From Cordilura impudica (Eukaryota > Arthropoda > Insecta > Diptera > Scathophagidae), in NCBI GenBank assembly GCA_963682025.1, contig OY821520.1, forward strand, positions 180,362,626 through 180,426,625: 64,000 nucleotides of DNA. The letters are read 5' to 3'. The notes under the pieces are model-generated. The model ran no database searches. It was not told where the DNA came from and saw only the letters and a program-made list of their open reading frames with translations. Shown one piece after another: positions 25,517 through 35,755 of the stretch. The position numbers and the translations under genes were made by a program. Positions within the stretch are counted from its first letter, which is position 1; each line of letters starts with the position of its first letter.

Positions 25517-27704
25517 GGAAAATCCTTCCGATTCTACTATTCATTCATCACGTCCAGAAAAAGTCTCGAAATTATTTTATACAATTAACAACACTTACGG
25601 TTTAAATGTGAGATCTGAAGATGTTGAAAATTTTTACAAAGTTTTCAAAAGAAGATTTAGCCAATCGGGTTTATCAAAATTAAAGTTTATGACTAAAAAT
25701 GAAGAATGGTTGAAAACGGGCCTCACAGTACAAATTGAGAAAAAGGCATTTGGTCGACCTAAAAAGGACTACGAAAATGTTCAATCAAGGACAAAAAAGA
25801 AAAAACAAGAAGAAATCATTAGTAACCATTCGCCTAATGAAATTAAGGATTCTTTTAAATCAGCCTTGACACGCACGCAACCAAAGGAAGCTGCTAAAAT
25901 GTAATGTAGCAAAAAAATGTAAATGTAGCAAAGAAGCCCAAAATTCCGATTTAATGGAATATTTATTGATATCATCACATCCAGTAATATACTCCATAAG
26001 AACAAAATGATTACCAAAAATAAGTCTTGAAATAGAAAATGATGATTCCGAAGCTATGGATATAAAACATCTTTTATCTTTTGATATTTCTGATTGTTTT
26101 GTAGAAAATAACTAGTAAAAAAGCAGACAATTGTTATGTATTTTTAAGCCTATTATAAAACAAATAAAAAAATACTCATTAAAAAAAATTTAGTTATATT
26201 TGTTATTTAATAATGAAAATATCTTAGGCATTGGCTTTTTACCTGTTTTTTTTTTTTTTTGTATAAAATCAGCATCAGAGTTTCGGGCAATTTTATGATC
26301 AGTTGAAACTCATTAGGTAAATATTTCATACACCATTAACTTATAATTATAACTTCTTTGAAAAGATATATAAAATTAATTGAAGTAATAAAAACGTATG
26401 CAACCCTTTACCAAAAAACAATAAAAAAAATATGTCATTCACTATGTAAATGACCATTTATATGAACAAATAGAGAAATAGCTTAATTTTTGCCTGTGGA
26501 GTGTGGTTTGGGGTCATTATTTCAGCATGTTGCAATATATTTGATTGACATGTTATATATCGTTGAATAGATAAATATGTCTTCTTTAACAATATATATA
26601 ATAATAAGTAAAATTCAAAAATTTTGGGAACACTTTACCAAAAAAACGAAAAACCATAGTTTTTCTATATTTTTTTCTGAAATTTGAATATAAATATCTC
26701 AAAAACTATTAACGTTATCAAAATGATTTTTTGAAGTGTTTTAGATAATTTAAATGCCGTTCTGAATCAATAAACAAAATATAAAAATAACTAATGTTAA
26801 TATGTTTTTTATGTTAACAAATAAAATTCGTATGAAAATTTGACTTTTTTCACCATTTAAGCCCTCCTGACCACGTTTATGTAATGGCGGTGAATTTTAT
26901 TGCGGCAAGTATATAAAAATATTTGGAGCTTTAATACTGCGGTGAAATATTTGAAGAAATCGAGCGGATATTTTTGTATTAACTTTTAAAACTTAGTTTT
27001 TTTTTTTAAATTGCCCAATTTCGTCCAATGCTGGACGTAGGGTGCATGTCCAAAAATATTAAAAATTTCACTCACAACCATTCTTGAAGCATATTCTTTA
27101 AAAATATGTAGAAAAATATATACATGTTTTACCAAGGTTGTGAGAAAAAAGTGAAAGAATGAAGGGTATTTTTTGGCAAAAATTTGCAATTTTTAGAACC
27201 TGATTCAAAAAGTCAACTTTAAGATTTTGTGCTCACTAAACAGTTTGAAATAATTCAAAAAATACTTCAACGTATTTTTTTAAAAAGTACTGGCTATCGC
27301 CACCTATTTTTAGATTTTTTTTTTATCTATTTTAATAAAAATGTTATTTGCGAAAAACCAAGAAAGAATTTGGTGAAAAGTTCAAATGTTGATTTTTAAA
27401 ATCAAATATTTTTTAAACCATAAGCGATAACTAGGTAGTAGTATAGTTATTGGAAAAATTTAAAAAACGTAAAAATAACTTCATATTTATAAAAGTTAGA
27501 AGTTTTGAAAGCATTTTCCACCTCGATGTGGTCGACTTTGGCACCCTGTAGCTCACCCTGTGTTACAACAGGGTATCTCAAAAATAAATATTTTGAAAGC
27601 CTATATCCTTGACTACAATCGCCTAGAATATACTATTCCAATCCAACCAATAGTTTAGAAGTTCCAGACTTATTACCACTTTTTTTTGGTTTTGAACCAC
27701 TGTG
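25517..27704 (+). other. Inverted half-copy of a deleted Transib inside Transib 1
   Basis: Reverse complement of 44801-46991 with few differences. It carries the transposase N-terminus on the plus strand (RSEDVENFYKVFKRRFSQSG and onward to KEAAKM, 25608-25904), fused by a deletion to the C-terminal remnant (25905-26115). The long terminal arm follows. The junction with the upstream unit at 25516/25517 falls after AACGGCGGTG inside the opposite arm. Confidence 0.87.
26276..27704. repeat. Transib 1 right long terminal repeat arm
   Basis: Inverted partner of 21338-22722, ending GGTTTTGAACCACTGTG. It also contains a direct repeat of the truncated arm at 24964-25516, a record of the fusion event. 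Confidence 0.87.
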
Positions 27705-28373
27705 CCAGGGTAGTTTATTTGACGGAGACGAGGTGTTGGCAATTGGGAGTCCGACCTGAGGAATTCTAGTATAGAGCAGGCGACACTTGCGTCAATCCCA
27801 CTCTATCACAGAATTCTCTGATGATAGACGCAAGGTTCCCACCGCACCGTGGTTAATCCCAGCTAGTGCGCTATGAACCCAGCCTCTATCCACAACGCTT
27901 GTAAAAATGTAGGGACGTAAACGACTCTATATTATTGACCTCTTCAAAAATAAATGTATAAGCGCGAAACGTCCGCGAAATGATTTTACACGATTAGTTC
28001 AACAGCTACCACAAGACCGATTAATTTTCGCTTGTGGTTGTTCCTTTATACCCAACCACTTCAAAAGAAACCAGTGTCGCCAGATAAGAGGATTTCGCCT
28101 CAAATAGGGGATTTCAGCTTTGGTGTGGGGACAGATTTTCGAAGGGAGAGATATGGGAATTTCACAAAAATTTGGGGATTTCACCCCAATTTTGACCTAT
28201 TTTTGGGGATTTCACTTTTTCTTTTTTTTGCCTTCTTTTTAATTTAAATTGAAAATACATATATTTTTTGTTTTAACAATTTTTGAAATCCGAGAAAAAT
28301 TAAATTCAAAATGAACTGGCAACCACATTATAAGCATACTTATTTATTAAACAAAATATGGTATACTTAACAT
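27705..28373. other. Unrecognised segment between Transib 1 and hAT
   Basis: 27705-28060 has higher GC (for example CCCACCGCACCGTGGTTAAT) and could be LINE 3' sequence continuing the fragment before 21337, but no protein match was seen. 28104-28213 holds a GGGGATTT cluster. Confidence 0.4.
28104..28213. repeat. GGGGATTTCA repeat cluster
   Basis: Three exact GGGGATTTCA(C/G) copies and two near copies (GGGGACAGATTT, GGGAATTTCAC). Related clusters lie at 9250-9400 and 35478-35542. Confidence 0.7.
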
Positions 28374-30402
28374 CAGTGGTGCAAACTTAGCGTCTTTCAC
28401 GCTAGATTTAGCGCTCTTTGACTACCAAAAAACTCGCGTTATGGTGCTTTCTAGCGCTTTTTACTGTTTTTAACTGTGTTTTTTACTTCTATAAAGTGGG
28501 CACCACAGACTTAAAGAAAAAAGTTCATTATTAAACAGACCTGTAAAAAATTAGGCAAAAATAAGATAAGTGATCAAGAAAAGTGAATAAAATATTAAAA
28601 AACTAAGAAAATAACAAGAAATATGAATGAAACCATATCAAATCTAAAACGAAAATTCAACGTTGATTGGTTAAAGAAGAATGGGCGAAAGGTAACTACT
28701 TTTACATTTATTTTTATTATTTTCGGTTCTTAACACTTATTTTTTTACAAGGTTGGCTTCTTCCAATTGAAGATGCTCCGGAATGGTCTGTAAACGATAC
28801 ATCACATGGTGCCTGGTGCAGAGTATGCAAAGCTGGTCTACAATCTCAAAAAAAAAGACTTGAAGAGACACGGTCAAACCGACAAACATAAGGCCAAAAT
28901 GGATTCTTTAAAGCCGGCAAATGCAATTACTAATTATGCTAATTAAAACTTTCATTAAGAATGCATTGACAAACCTAAATATTTATTATTTTAAAAAAAT
29001 TATACTTTTTTACAAGGGTGCACATTTCTAAAGATAGAAAAATCTTTGAAATAAAAATTGCTATGTATATAGCAACTCATGCTTCCATAATATCTATTGA
29101 TCATCTATGCGAGCTTTTCCAATCGACATTTAAAACATACAACAATAACAATCCTATGTCATTAAAAATGCATAAAACAAAGTGTTCAGCTTTAATAAAA
29201 TATGTCATTTCTCCAACACTTTTAGAAGAATTGGTAAGCAATATCGGTGGGGGACAGTACTCTTTATTGGTAGATGAGTCAACAGACATTTCTAGAGTGA
29301 AGTGGATGGCCATTTGCATAAGATATTTCAACTCAAAAGAAGTAAAAATAATGACAGAGTTTTTATGTATTCTACTCGTAGAAGAAGCAATTGTTGAAGC
29401 ATTATTTAAAAGCATCAACGATTTTTTAATAAACTTGGGATTAAGCTTGAAAAATATGGCTGCAATTGGAACAGACGGAGCTAACAACATGTGTGGTAAG
29501 CACAAATCACTTTATATATTATTAAAAACAGAAAATAGCTCACTTAAATTAGTGAAATGTATTTGTCATTCGATAAATTTGTGCAGCTCTGAAGCTTCCA
29601 AAGCTATTCCAACGTCGGTGGAATTTTTAATTAGAGAACTATACAACTACTTTGTACATTTCCCTTTGCGGACTATTAAATACAAACAAGTTTTTGACTT
29701 AATTAATCTGGGCACAGATTCTAATAAAAAAAGACTAAAATTTAAAACTGTTTATGGCATTTTAAAAAATGCTTTAAATAAAGAAATATCATTGTCTGTT
29801 TACGAAAACCAATGGAACAAATTGCCATTTATTGATTGGCAAAAATTTACTAAAAAGGAAATTTCCAAAGATATTTTTGCCTTTTGGGCAATTGTTTATG
29901 AATATGAAGACAATGTTGGAAATTGTTTCTTCAGGGAATTAACATTGGCTGTTTTCCAACTTATGGTGCTTCCCATCAGTAATGCCTTCGTAGAAAGGAT
30001 ATTTTCCTGTATGAATATAACCAAAACCAAGTTAAGAAACAAACTCCAATATGAAATGTTAGAATCACTAATTAGGGTAAAATCACATTTAAATGTTTAT
30101 CAAATATGCTGTCATAACTACAATGTTCCTGATACAATGTTAAAAAAGTCCAATTCAGAACATATGTACAAGCAGGCTGATGTTGAGGATGCCGATGAGA
30201 TTGCTGCATATGAAGCTTTGCATTTGTAAAAAGTTAAATATATAAATAGAATATATATTTTTTATAGTAAAAATAAAATAAATATTTTTTTAATTTAATT
30301 AAAAATTTTACATTTGATCTCACAGAATATGTTAATTTTTATAATAAGTACACTTATAGAAATAAATCTGTAAGAATTTTAGAAAACGCTACTAAAAATT
30401 TG
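28374..30402 (+). mobile_element. hAT element remnant 2
   Basis: Left end CAGTGGTGCAAACTTAGCGTC with GCGCT-rich subterminal repeats, as in many hAT elements. The transposase relic follows. No complementary right end (GCACCACTG) is present; the right side is lost or displaced, and a TTAA MITE lies directly after it. Confidence 0.6.
28623..30229 (+). pseudogene. hAT transposase relic with BED-type finger and intron
   Basis: An N-terminal piece (KRKFNVDWL...EEWAKG) is followed by a likely intron at 28690-28751 (AAAG|GTAACT to ACAAG|GTTGG), then WLLPIEDAPEW and the zinc finger WCRVCKAGL...KDLKRHGQTDKHK, which needs a frame change in the nine-A run at about 28850-28858. A 403-codon frame from 29018 carries LLVDESTDIS (catalytic Asp), AAIGTDGANNMCGKH (second Asp), KCICHSINLC, and at its end LPISNAFVERIFSCMNITKT with KLRNKLQYEMLESLI, the hAT dimerisation domain. 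The middle is shortened around 29640-29760. Defective but comparatively young. Confidence 0.82.
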
Positions 30403-30406
30403 TTAA

Positions 30407-30770
30407 AAAGACCCCTGCAGAAAATACTGCTAAAATTTGCAGAATTTTTTTTACTAAATATTAGTTTAACAAAGTATTTACTGAAATTTAGTTATATTTG
30501 AGTTTAATTTTAGTTAAATGCAACTAACAATTTATCCTGCTGAAATTAGTAATAAGTTTTTTGTATTTAAATTAATATAAAAAATAAAACAGTTTTTCTG
30601 AAAATTTTTAGCAGTGAAAATTGGCAATTGCAATTAACTAAAATTTGACTGAACAAAAAATAACAAAAAATTTGGTAAATTTGATAGAGTTTTTCTTGAT
30701 GTTTTTATATAACCAGAATTCAGTAAAAAAAATCTGCCAATTTTAGCAATTTTTTTCTACAGGGCATTTT
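30407..30770. mobile_element. MITE with TTAA duplication and long TIRs
   Basis: Flanked by TTAA at 30403-30406 and 30771-30774. The two ends align as inverted repeats for about 55 bp, with cores CCCTGCAGAAAATACTGCT and CCCTGTAGAAAAAAATTGCT, then AAAATT(T/G)GCAGA and TTTTTTTTACT(A/G)AAT. Non-coding. TTAA targets with CCCT near the end suggest a piggyBac-like donor, although the AAAAGAC bases before CCCT are atypical. Confidence 0.83.
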
Positions 30771-30774
30771 TTAA

Positions 30775-31084
30775 CTAATTTTTAATGGAAATAGCAAAAA
30801 GTTTTACTAACTTTAAACTTAAATTGTTTTATGTTCTGTTGATCACAGATTTTGTGATAGTAAATGAATTAAGTAATATTATTTTGGTTTAAAAAAACTA
30901 TTATTTGTAATATTAACCTATAATATAATTAAAATAATTAACATTTAATGAAATTGAAAGTGTTATTTTTTATTTTTTTATAATAAGTCTGAGAAACTAC
31001 AGATATTTTTTGTTTTGTTGATGTTTTTTTCAATGGTTTTAATATATTTTTTCGTTATATTGAATAATAAAATTTTTGTTGATT
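30775..31084. other. AT-rich spacer, nothing recognised
   Basis: Long A/T tracts only, between the TTAA MITE and the CR1-like LINE. Confidence 0.4.
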
Positions 31085-31244
31085 ATAAAGAGTTGGCAAC
31101 CCTTTCGCGCAAACGTCAAAATTTTATCGTCTTGTGAATTATATTTCTTTTTATAAAAAAACAGTGGTTTATTCCGTTTAAAAATTAGCTAATTGTTGTT
31201 TCTTTTATAAAGCAAGGTGTATAGATTATAAAATTAATAAAGGT

Positions 31245-32258
31245 ATGTCTGGTAAAGGCCGTCGCAGCATACAAAATGCAAAACTTTTCTGTGGCCAATG
31301 TGAAATGGAGGTAAAGGAGAATGAAGATAACATTGATTGTGATAAATGCGCCAAATGTTATCATGCATTATGTACGAGCTTAAATAAACGTCAATTTGAA
31401 CATTTATTAAAAAATGAGAGTGAAGAGTATGTATGCAATGCTTGCAAGGAATGTGATGGAACAGGAACAGTAAAAGAAGAACTTGTTGATATAAAAAAAC
31501 AACTAAAACAATTAAAGAAGTTGGATCAGTTGTCTTCGTTACAAGAAGCAATGACATTCATGTCAAAACAATTCGATGAGATTATACGAGGGGTGGCTGA
31601 AAATAAAAAGAAAATTGAAGTAGTACAAAGAGAAAATCGTTTATTAAAGAATGAAGTAAACAATTTGAAAGTTTCAGTTAAGCTATTGAATGATGAAAGA
31701 GTTAAAAACAACTGTCTCATTAGCGGCATTGAAGTAAAGGAAGGTTCAACAGCAGTTGATACGTTGTTAGAAATTGCAAAAGATGTTGGTGCAGACTTAA
31801 AAGAAGATGATGTTGAAGAAGCATTTTTTATTAAAAAAAAAAATACCTCAAATAAAACTAAAAATGAAAAACAATCTATTATTGTAAAATTTGATTCGAA
31901 AAAGTCTAAACAAAAACTAATGTCAGCAAAACAAAAATTGAAAGAGAAAGAAGAAACAAAATCAGTTTATGTGAACGATTGTCTTAGTAAAGAGACTTTA
32001 AATCTTTTAAGACATGCTAAAACCCTACATAAAGTGGGATATCAATCTGTGTACACCTATAGTGGTAGAGTTTATGTAAAACGAAGCGAGATCTCTAAGC
32101 CAAGATTAATTAGATTTGAGGAGGAAGTAGATGACATGCTTGTGGAAGCCACAACTAACAAGCTTCAAAAACGTAGATCAGATCTTCAGCCCCCATTAGC
32201 AGTTGATGATACAGATGATGAAGATGAAACCCGTGCTGCTTTTATGTCACCGGTTTAA
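31245..32258 (+). CDS. LINE ORF1: PHD-finger, coiled-coil protein
   Basis: A 337-residue intact frame. Zinc ligands form a PHD-like C4HC3 set: C16, C19, C32, C35, H40, C43, C64, C67. A lysine/glutamate-rich coiled coil spans roughly residues 75-160. A C-terminal part (NNCLISGIEVKEGSTAVDTL to VYVKRSEISKPRLIRF) resembles the nucleic-acid-binding domain shared by LINE ORF1 and FP25-type proteins. The expected role is RNA binding and chaperoning of the retroelement RNA in the cytoplasm. The start follows a 160-nt leader, and ORF2 begins 58 nt after the stop. Confidence 0.8.
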   Translation: MSGKGRRSIQNAKLFCGQCEMEVKENEDNIDCDKCAKCYHALCTSLNKRQFEHLLKNESEEYVCNACKECDGTGTVKEELVDIKKQLKQLKKLDQLSSLQEAMTFMSKQFDEIIRGVAENKKKIEVVQRENRLLKNEVNNLKVSVKLLNDERVKNNCLISGIEVKEGSTAVDTLLEIAKDVGADLKEDDVEEAFFIKKKNTSNKTKNEKQSIIVKFDSKKSKQKLMSAKQKLKEKEETKSVYVNDCLSKETLNLLRHAKTLHKVGYQSVYTYSGRVYVKRSEISKPRLIRFEEEVDDMLVEATTNKLQKRRSDLQPPLAVDDTDDEDETRAAFMSPV

Positions 32259-32316
32259 TAGCTTAAATGCAAATATATTGTTTTTGATAAATATTTAAAT
32301 ATTTCCTTTTTTTTTA

Positions 32317-35192
32317 ATGATTAATAATCAACATTTTTTAAACTTTGAATCTTTTGAAACTTATTTTTGTGGAATAAATTTTCCTTCTTTGAATATTATT
32401 TCAGTAAACATAAGAAGCATTTCTTCTATTGATAAATTTAATAAATTTAAATGCATTATTTCTAAATTACCAAAACTACCAAGTGTTATAGCGGTTCAAG
32501 AGACGTGGTTTAGTTCAAATTTAGTTCAGATTTACAATATTCCTGGTTATGATGCTGTTCACTGCTGTAGGTCAGATGGATATGGTGGGGCGTCAATTTA
32601 CATAAATAACAGTCTTCATTACAATATTGAAACTTGTTGTAGTAAGGATTTTATTGAAAATATTACAATATCATTGCTTAACCACAAAATCAATGGAAAA
32701 AGTTTAAAACTAACAACGTTTTATAGATCTCAAAAGTGCAATGTAGAAAAATTCTTAAGTTTTATTGAAAATTTAGTTGCAAGTTATGGTCGCTTTCCTA
32801 GTGTTATAGTTGGTGACTCCAACATTGATTTTATTAACAATACTTCAGCAGATTTAATTAATATTTTGTCAAGTTTTGATTATAAAAACTGTCATACATT
32901 AATAACTCGTCCGGTATCTGGAACATGTATAGATAATGTGTATAGTAATGTCCCAGATGAAATTTTGATAAATACCATTGAATGCTGTTTAACAGATCAC
33001 AACATAATATCTTGTATGCTTAAAAGTAATGCTCCAAATTCCGATTATTGTGAAAAAGTTTACCGAATATGTAACTATGAACGTGCAAAAGAAAGTTTAA
33101 CTAACTATTTAGAAGCTTTTCAAGAAACTGGTGACCCGTCTATTGATACTTCTCAAATTATATCACATATTTTAAATGCAACAATAAATTCTACTGTGGA
33201 GAAGACTGAAAAGAAATTGATAAAAAATGAGTTAACGCCTTGGCTAAATCAAAACTTACAAGCTCTTATATTATATAAGAAAAATCTTTTGAAACAGAGG
33301 AGAAAACGTGATGTAGAAAGTAGATTAAAAAGAATTAGTAATGTAATCAGAAAAGCTTGCAAGCAGTCAATGAACAACTTTTATTACAGTCATTTAAACC
33401 AAATACAACAGGAGCCAAAGAAATGTTGGAAGTTTTTAAATGAAAATCTTGGAAGAAAGTCAAAAAATGAAATAAAAGTAAGAGACGCTGACGGAGAGTT
33501 TATTTTAGATAACCATCTAAAGAGTAATTTGTTTAACCAGTACTTTCTTCAAATTCCTAAAACATTAAAACAGCAAATTGATTTTTTACCTGGTGACTCG
33601 TGTAATGCTCTTAGAACTTTAGGTCAATGTCAAAGCATCTTTAACTTTTCATATACCACAGAGCTGGAAATAGCTGAACAAATCTCAGAACTTGATGTTA
33701 CAAAAAGCTCTGGGTCTGACGGGGTTTCAGCAAAAATACTTAAGGTATGTAAGGATGTTATTTGTCCATATCTTTCGAGAATTTTTAACAGAATGATTGA
33801 CACCTCAACATATCCACATGATTTAAAAATAGCAAAAATTATACCAATACCAAAAGAATCTAAAGCTACACTGAAAGAAAAGTTTAGACCAATTGCATTG
33901 TTACCAATAATTGATAAGATTTTTGAAAAATACTCTACAAACAGCTTTCTTCATATTTTGAAGTCAATAAATTATTATATAATTGTCAGTATGGCTTTAA
34001 AAAAGGATGTGGTACAGAAGAAGCGGTTATAAACGTAATTAATAATATATGTAAAGGTTTGGATGATGGGTTCAGTGGTGTTGGTGGTATTTTTTACGAC
34101 TTGTCTAAAGCGTTTGATCTTGTGGATCACAATATAATGATAAATAAACTTGAATACTATGGTGTTAATGGACGAGACTTGTTATTGATACGGAGTTATT
34201 TGGAAAATAGAAAGCAGTATGTTGAAGTGAATGGTGAAAAAAGTTTTACTGGTCCCGTTGAATACGGAGTTCCTCAAGGAAGCGTATTAGGTCCACTTTT
34301 ATTTAAAATTTATGTAAATGATATAAAAAATCTTCAGTTATTTGGAAAAATGTTTATGTACGCGGATGACATAAGTCTTTTTTATCCTTATAAACATGAA
34401 ACTGTTTTAAAGGCTCATATGGAGTACGATGCTGCATTAATTTCAGAATATTTAAGACTTAATAGATTGAAACTAAACGCTGAAAAAACTAAAATATTGC
34501 GATTTAGGCCTTATTTAGTTCACAATCAAGTTTTTGGCATTTGGGTAGATGGAAAACAAGTAAATGAAAGTCTTTCAACAAAATACCTTGGTGTGCACTT
34601 ACAGAGTAATCTTTCATGGGATACACATATTCAGAAACTTAGATCCAAAATACTATCTGTAGTTGGTCTACTATATAAGTTTAAGAATAAATTCAACACA
34701 AAAACAAAATTGGTTATATATCAAGCTTTAATACACAGCCATTTAAACTATTTGCCTATTATATATGGTTATAAAAAAACCAATGAATTTAAATCTCTAC
34801 AGAGAGCTCAAAATAGAGCATTGAAAACAGTTTTTAATTTGCCTCTTACGTATTCAACAATACCTTTGTATAAGGACATAGCTTTAAACATTCTTCCTGT
34901 ACATGGCTTACACAAAATGCAACTTTTACTTTATGTTTTTAAATCTTTGAATAACATTGGGCATCACACAATAACTTTTTCCAGAAATCAAACAGCTTTC
35001 AACACAAGGAATAATTCGAATTTAAGGGTAGCACGATGTCGATTGGAAACCACAAAGCAGCGCGTAGAACACATTGGTAGTTTGGAGTTTAATAACCTTC
35101 CTGAGAATACAAGAAATACTGTTCGAATCTCTATTTTCAAAACAAATGTTAAAAATTATCTTTTTCAAAATTTAGAAATGCTTCTATTGTGA
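32317..35192 (+). pseudogene. LINE ORF2: endonuclease-reverse transcriptase, one frameshift
   Basis: Endonuclease motifs: SVIAVQETWF (Glu), VIVGDSNIDF (Asp), CIDNVYSNV, CLTDHNIIS. RT motifs: SSGSDGVSAKIL, KFRPIALLP, then in another frame QYGFKKGCGTEEA (33985-34023), FYDLSKAFDLVDH, GVPQGSVLGPLLF and MYADDISLF (catalytic Asp pair). The C-terminal region contains LNYLPIIYGY and AQNRALKTV. The first frame (32317-34032) and second frame (34059-35192) overlap in evidence at about 33970-33985: the reading must shift by -1 there, consistent with a single lost base. No RNase H. Otherwise both halves are open, so this copy is recently inactivated. Confidence 0.88.
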
Positions 35193-35477
35193 TTATTAGT
35201 TTGATCTCAGTTATATCTTAAAATTTTGCTTTATTTATTTTTATTATTTTAAAATTTCTTTTAAAATTTCTTTTAAATTTTTCTTTATTTTAAAATTTGT
35301 TAAATATACTTAAGTTTATATAATTTTTATTTGCCAACTCGCCTCAATAATGTCTTCAAGACGCAGAGGCACAACATATTGTTAAACAATTATTTTTATG
35401 AATAAAGAATATATATATATATAAAAAAATGGATTTTACTTATAAATTTGGTTAAAAACTATTGGGAAAAAAATTGA

Positions 35478-35542
35478 GGATTTAAAAATTGGTTTTGGGG
35501 ATTTTTGGGGATTTCAGCTCGCTAAATGGGGATTTCATCAAA
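35478..35542. repeat. GGGGATTT repeat cluster 3
   Basis: Three GGGGATTT copies (TTTTGGGGATTTTTGGGG, then GGGGATTTCAG and GGGGATTTCATC). Same orientation as the cluster at 28104-28213, so the two could be halves of one older segment split by the hAT, MITE and LINE insertions between them. Confidence 0.65.
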
Positions 35543-35753
35543 AACTTCTCTGGCCAAACGACGCTTGCCCATCAACCAATAACAGTGATGCTGACGTGTT
35601 GATTGATTGGTGGTGGTTATCTGGTAGCGAGCTGTTGTTCGTTTGTACGAGTACGTATGCCGAAAGAGGTTACCGTGGCAGCTGCTGGTATCTAACCGGG
35701 TGCTAACAATATAAATAATATTTAAACTTAACGGTCAGAATGAAACTACCTAA
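35543..35753. other. Unrecognised flank of the DD41D mariner
   Basis: Mixed-composition sequence (GACGCTTGCCCATCAACC...). No coding match seen. It contains the mariner target TA. Confidence 0.4.
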
Positions 35754-35755
35754 TA

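Larger units (their letters stand above)
21338..27704 (-). mobile_element. Transib 1, chimeric copy (family A)
   Basis: Ends CACAGTGGTTCAAAACC and its exact complement, flanked by the 5-bp duplication CCAGG (21333-21337, 27705-27709). The GC-rich 5-bp target and the CACAGTG terminus fit Transib. 21338-25516 is a normally ordered element: terminal repeat, transposase on the minus strand, truncated opposite repeat. At about 25516 it switches to 2.2 kb that is the reverse complement of the left half of the deleted copy at 44801-46991. Both ends are therefore the same end of the family. Inserted in the LINE endonuclease fragment. Confidence 0.9.
31085..35424 (+). mobile_element. CR1-like non-LTR retrotransposon, near full length
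   Basis: A 5' leader starts near GAGTTGGCAACCCTTTCGCG. ORF1 (31245-32258) and ORF2 (32317-35192) follow, then a 3' UTR with the GTCTTCAAGAC hairpin (35352-35362), GAATAAAGAATATATATATA and an A-run near 35424. There is no poly(A) tail of L1 type; short AT repeats at the 3' end suit CR1/Jockey-group LINEs. The PHD-finger ORF1 also suits CR1. Target duplications were not identified. Confidence 0.8.

Noticed and set aside
26986..27189. Short frame MQIFAKKYPSFFHFF..., seen also at 45313-45525 and 47755-48087
   Set aside because: It recurs because it lies in the Transib inverted arms; the copy in the arm at 21338-22722 is frameshifted, so there is no sign of coding constraint.
21338..27704. True 12/23 recombination signal sequences
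   Set aside because: Only the heptamer CACAGTG matches; a nonamer-like TTCAAAACC sits 1-2 bp away and not at 12 or 23 bp.
28064..35560. Possible large hAT with ends CAGTGTCGCCAGATAAG and TCTCTGGCCAAACG
   Set aside because: Only about 12 of 17 end bases match and no 8-bp duplication was found.
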